Shown one piece after another: positions 34,194 through 34,346 of a stretch of 34,346 nt of DNA. The notes under the pieces were generated by a model, which ran no database searches, was not told the origin of the DNA, and saw nothing but the letters and a program-made list of their open reading frames with translations. Both the position numbers and the translations under genes were made by a program. The stretch is from assembly GCA_002440745.1 (NCBI GenBank), contig DJVB01000047.1, positions 1 through 34,346 on the forward strand, written 5' to 3'. The first letter of the stretch is position 1. Each line of letters begins with the position of its first letter. This DNA is from Bacteroidales bacterium UBA6267. GTDB taxonomy: Bacteria; Bacteroidota; Bacteroidia; Bacteroidales; UBA1556.

Positions 34194-34215
34194 AATGATG
34201 TCGAATTATTGACGG

Positions 34216-34223
34216 CAAAGTTA
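34216..34223 (-). promoter_or_regulatory. Candidate -7 promoter box for the cytochrome-sirtuin operon
   Basis: The minus strand reads TAACTTTG, an exact TAnnTTTG match, with 22 nt between it and the ATG at 34193. No clear -33 TTG upstream. Confidence 0.42.
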
Positions 34224-34286
34224 ATTTAATGTTTTACTGATGTTTTTTAAAAAAGGTTATAAAAGCCTAAAAAAAATTGTTTGGTG

Positions 34287-34335
34287 TCGGTTATCGGTTA
34301 TCGGTTGTCGGTTATCGGTTGTCGGTTGTCGGGTT
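34287..34335. repeat. 7-bp tandem repeat at the right edge
   Basis: Six consecutive copies of TCGGTTA or TCGGTTG (34287-34328) and a seventh imperfect one (TCGGGTT). The last base of the unit alternates between A and G. It may continue past the window. Confidence 0.9.
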
Positions 34336-34346
34336 TCTGGTATGCA

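Overview
The window looks like a chromosomal segment of a member of the Bacteroidota, moderately AT-rich, probably environmental or metagenome-derived. Four large secreted proteins end in type IX secretion (T9SS) sorting domains: three of the type A Por_Secre_tail kind and one of the gliding-motility C-terminal kind. Eight candidate promoters carry the Bacteroidota -7 box TAnnTTTG. LytTR, head-GIN (DUF2807), C10-peptidase/CUB and symporter-small-subunit families are all typical of the phylum. No tRNA, rRNA, CRISPR array or transposase gene is visible.

Layout, left to right. (1) 1-3.4 kb, minus strand: a Gfo/Idh/MocA oxidoreductase, an Xaa-Pro aminopeptidase and a LytTR response regulator, apparently one operon, with a possible gene fragment at the left edge. 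(2) 3.5-5 kb, plus: protein-L-isoaspartate methyltransferase and a head-GIN lipoprotein. (3) 5.2-9.9 kb, plus: a probable solute uptake operon with a symporter small subunit carrying a large insertion, a sodium:solute symporter, a membrane-anchored TPR protein and an outer-membrane porin-like barrel; a 12-bp inverted repeat surrounds its promoter. (4) 10.1-12.6 kb, plus: CorA and a membrane histidine kinase 15 bp apart. (5) 12.6-17.2 kb, minus: two tandem T9SS-exported C10 cysteine proteases with CUB domains. (6) 17.4-21.9 kb: a DUF389 membrane protein, a PcrA/UvrD helicase and an SDR oxidoreductase. (7) 21.9-28.3 kb: two T9SS cargo genes flanked on both sides by direct copies of one complex non-coding repeat. 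A strong intrinsic terminator lies immediately in front of the start codon of the second gene. (8) 28.7-34.2 kb: a small Cys-rich membrane protein, then on the minus strand a cytochrome c lipoprotein, a sirtuin lacking the zinc-site cysteines, a lipoate ligase-like protein and the fused isobutyryl-CoA mutase IcmF. The last 60 bp hold a 7-bp tandem repeat.

How the genes may work together. The symporter block reads as uptake of a small organic acid across both membranes. The IcmF block joins branched acyl-CoA rearrangement, lipoyl attachment and acyl-lysine removal, which suggests branched-chain amino acid or keto-acid metabolism. The T9SS proteins are surface or secreted proteases and large repeat proteins. 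The least ordinary items are the repeat-flanked T9SS module with its hairpin-guarded second gene, the zinc-site-less sirtuin next to the lipoate ligase homologue, and the enlarged symporter small subunit.
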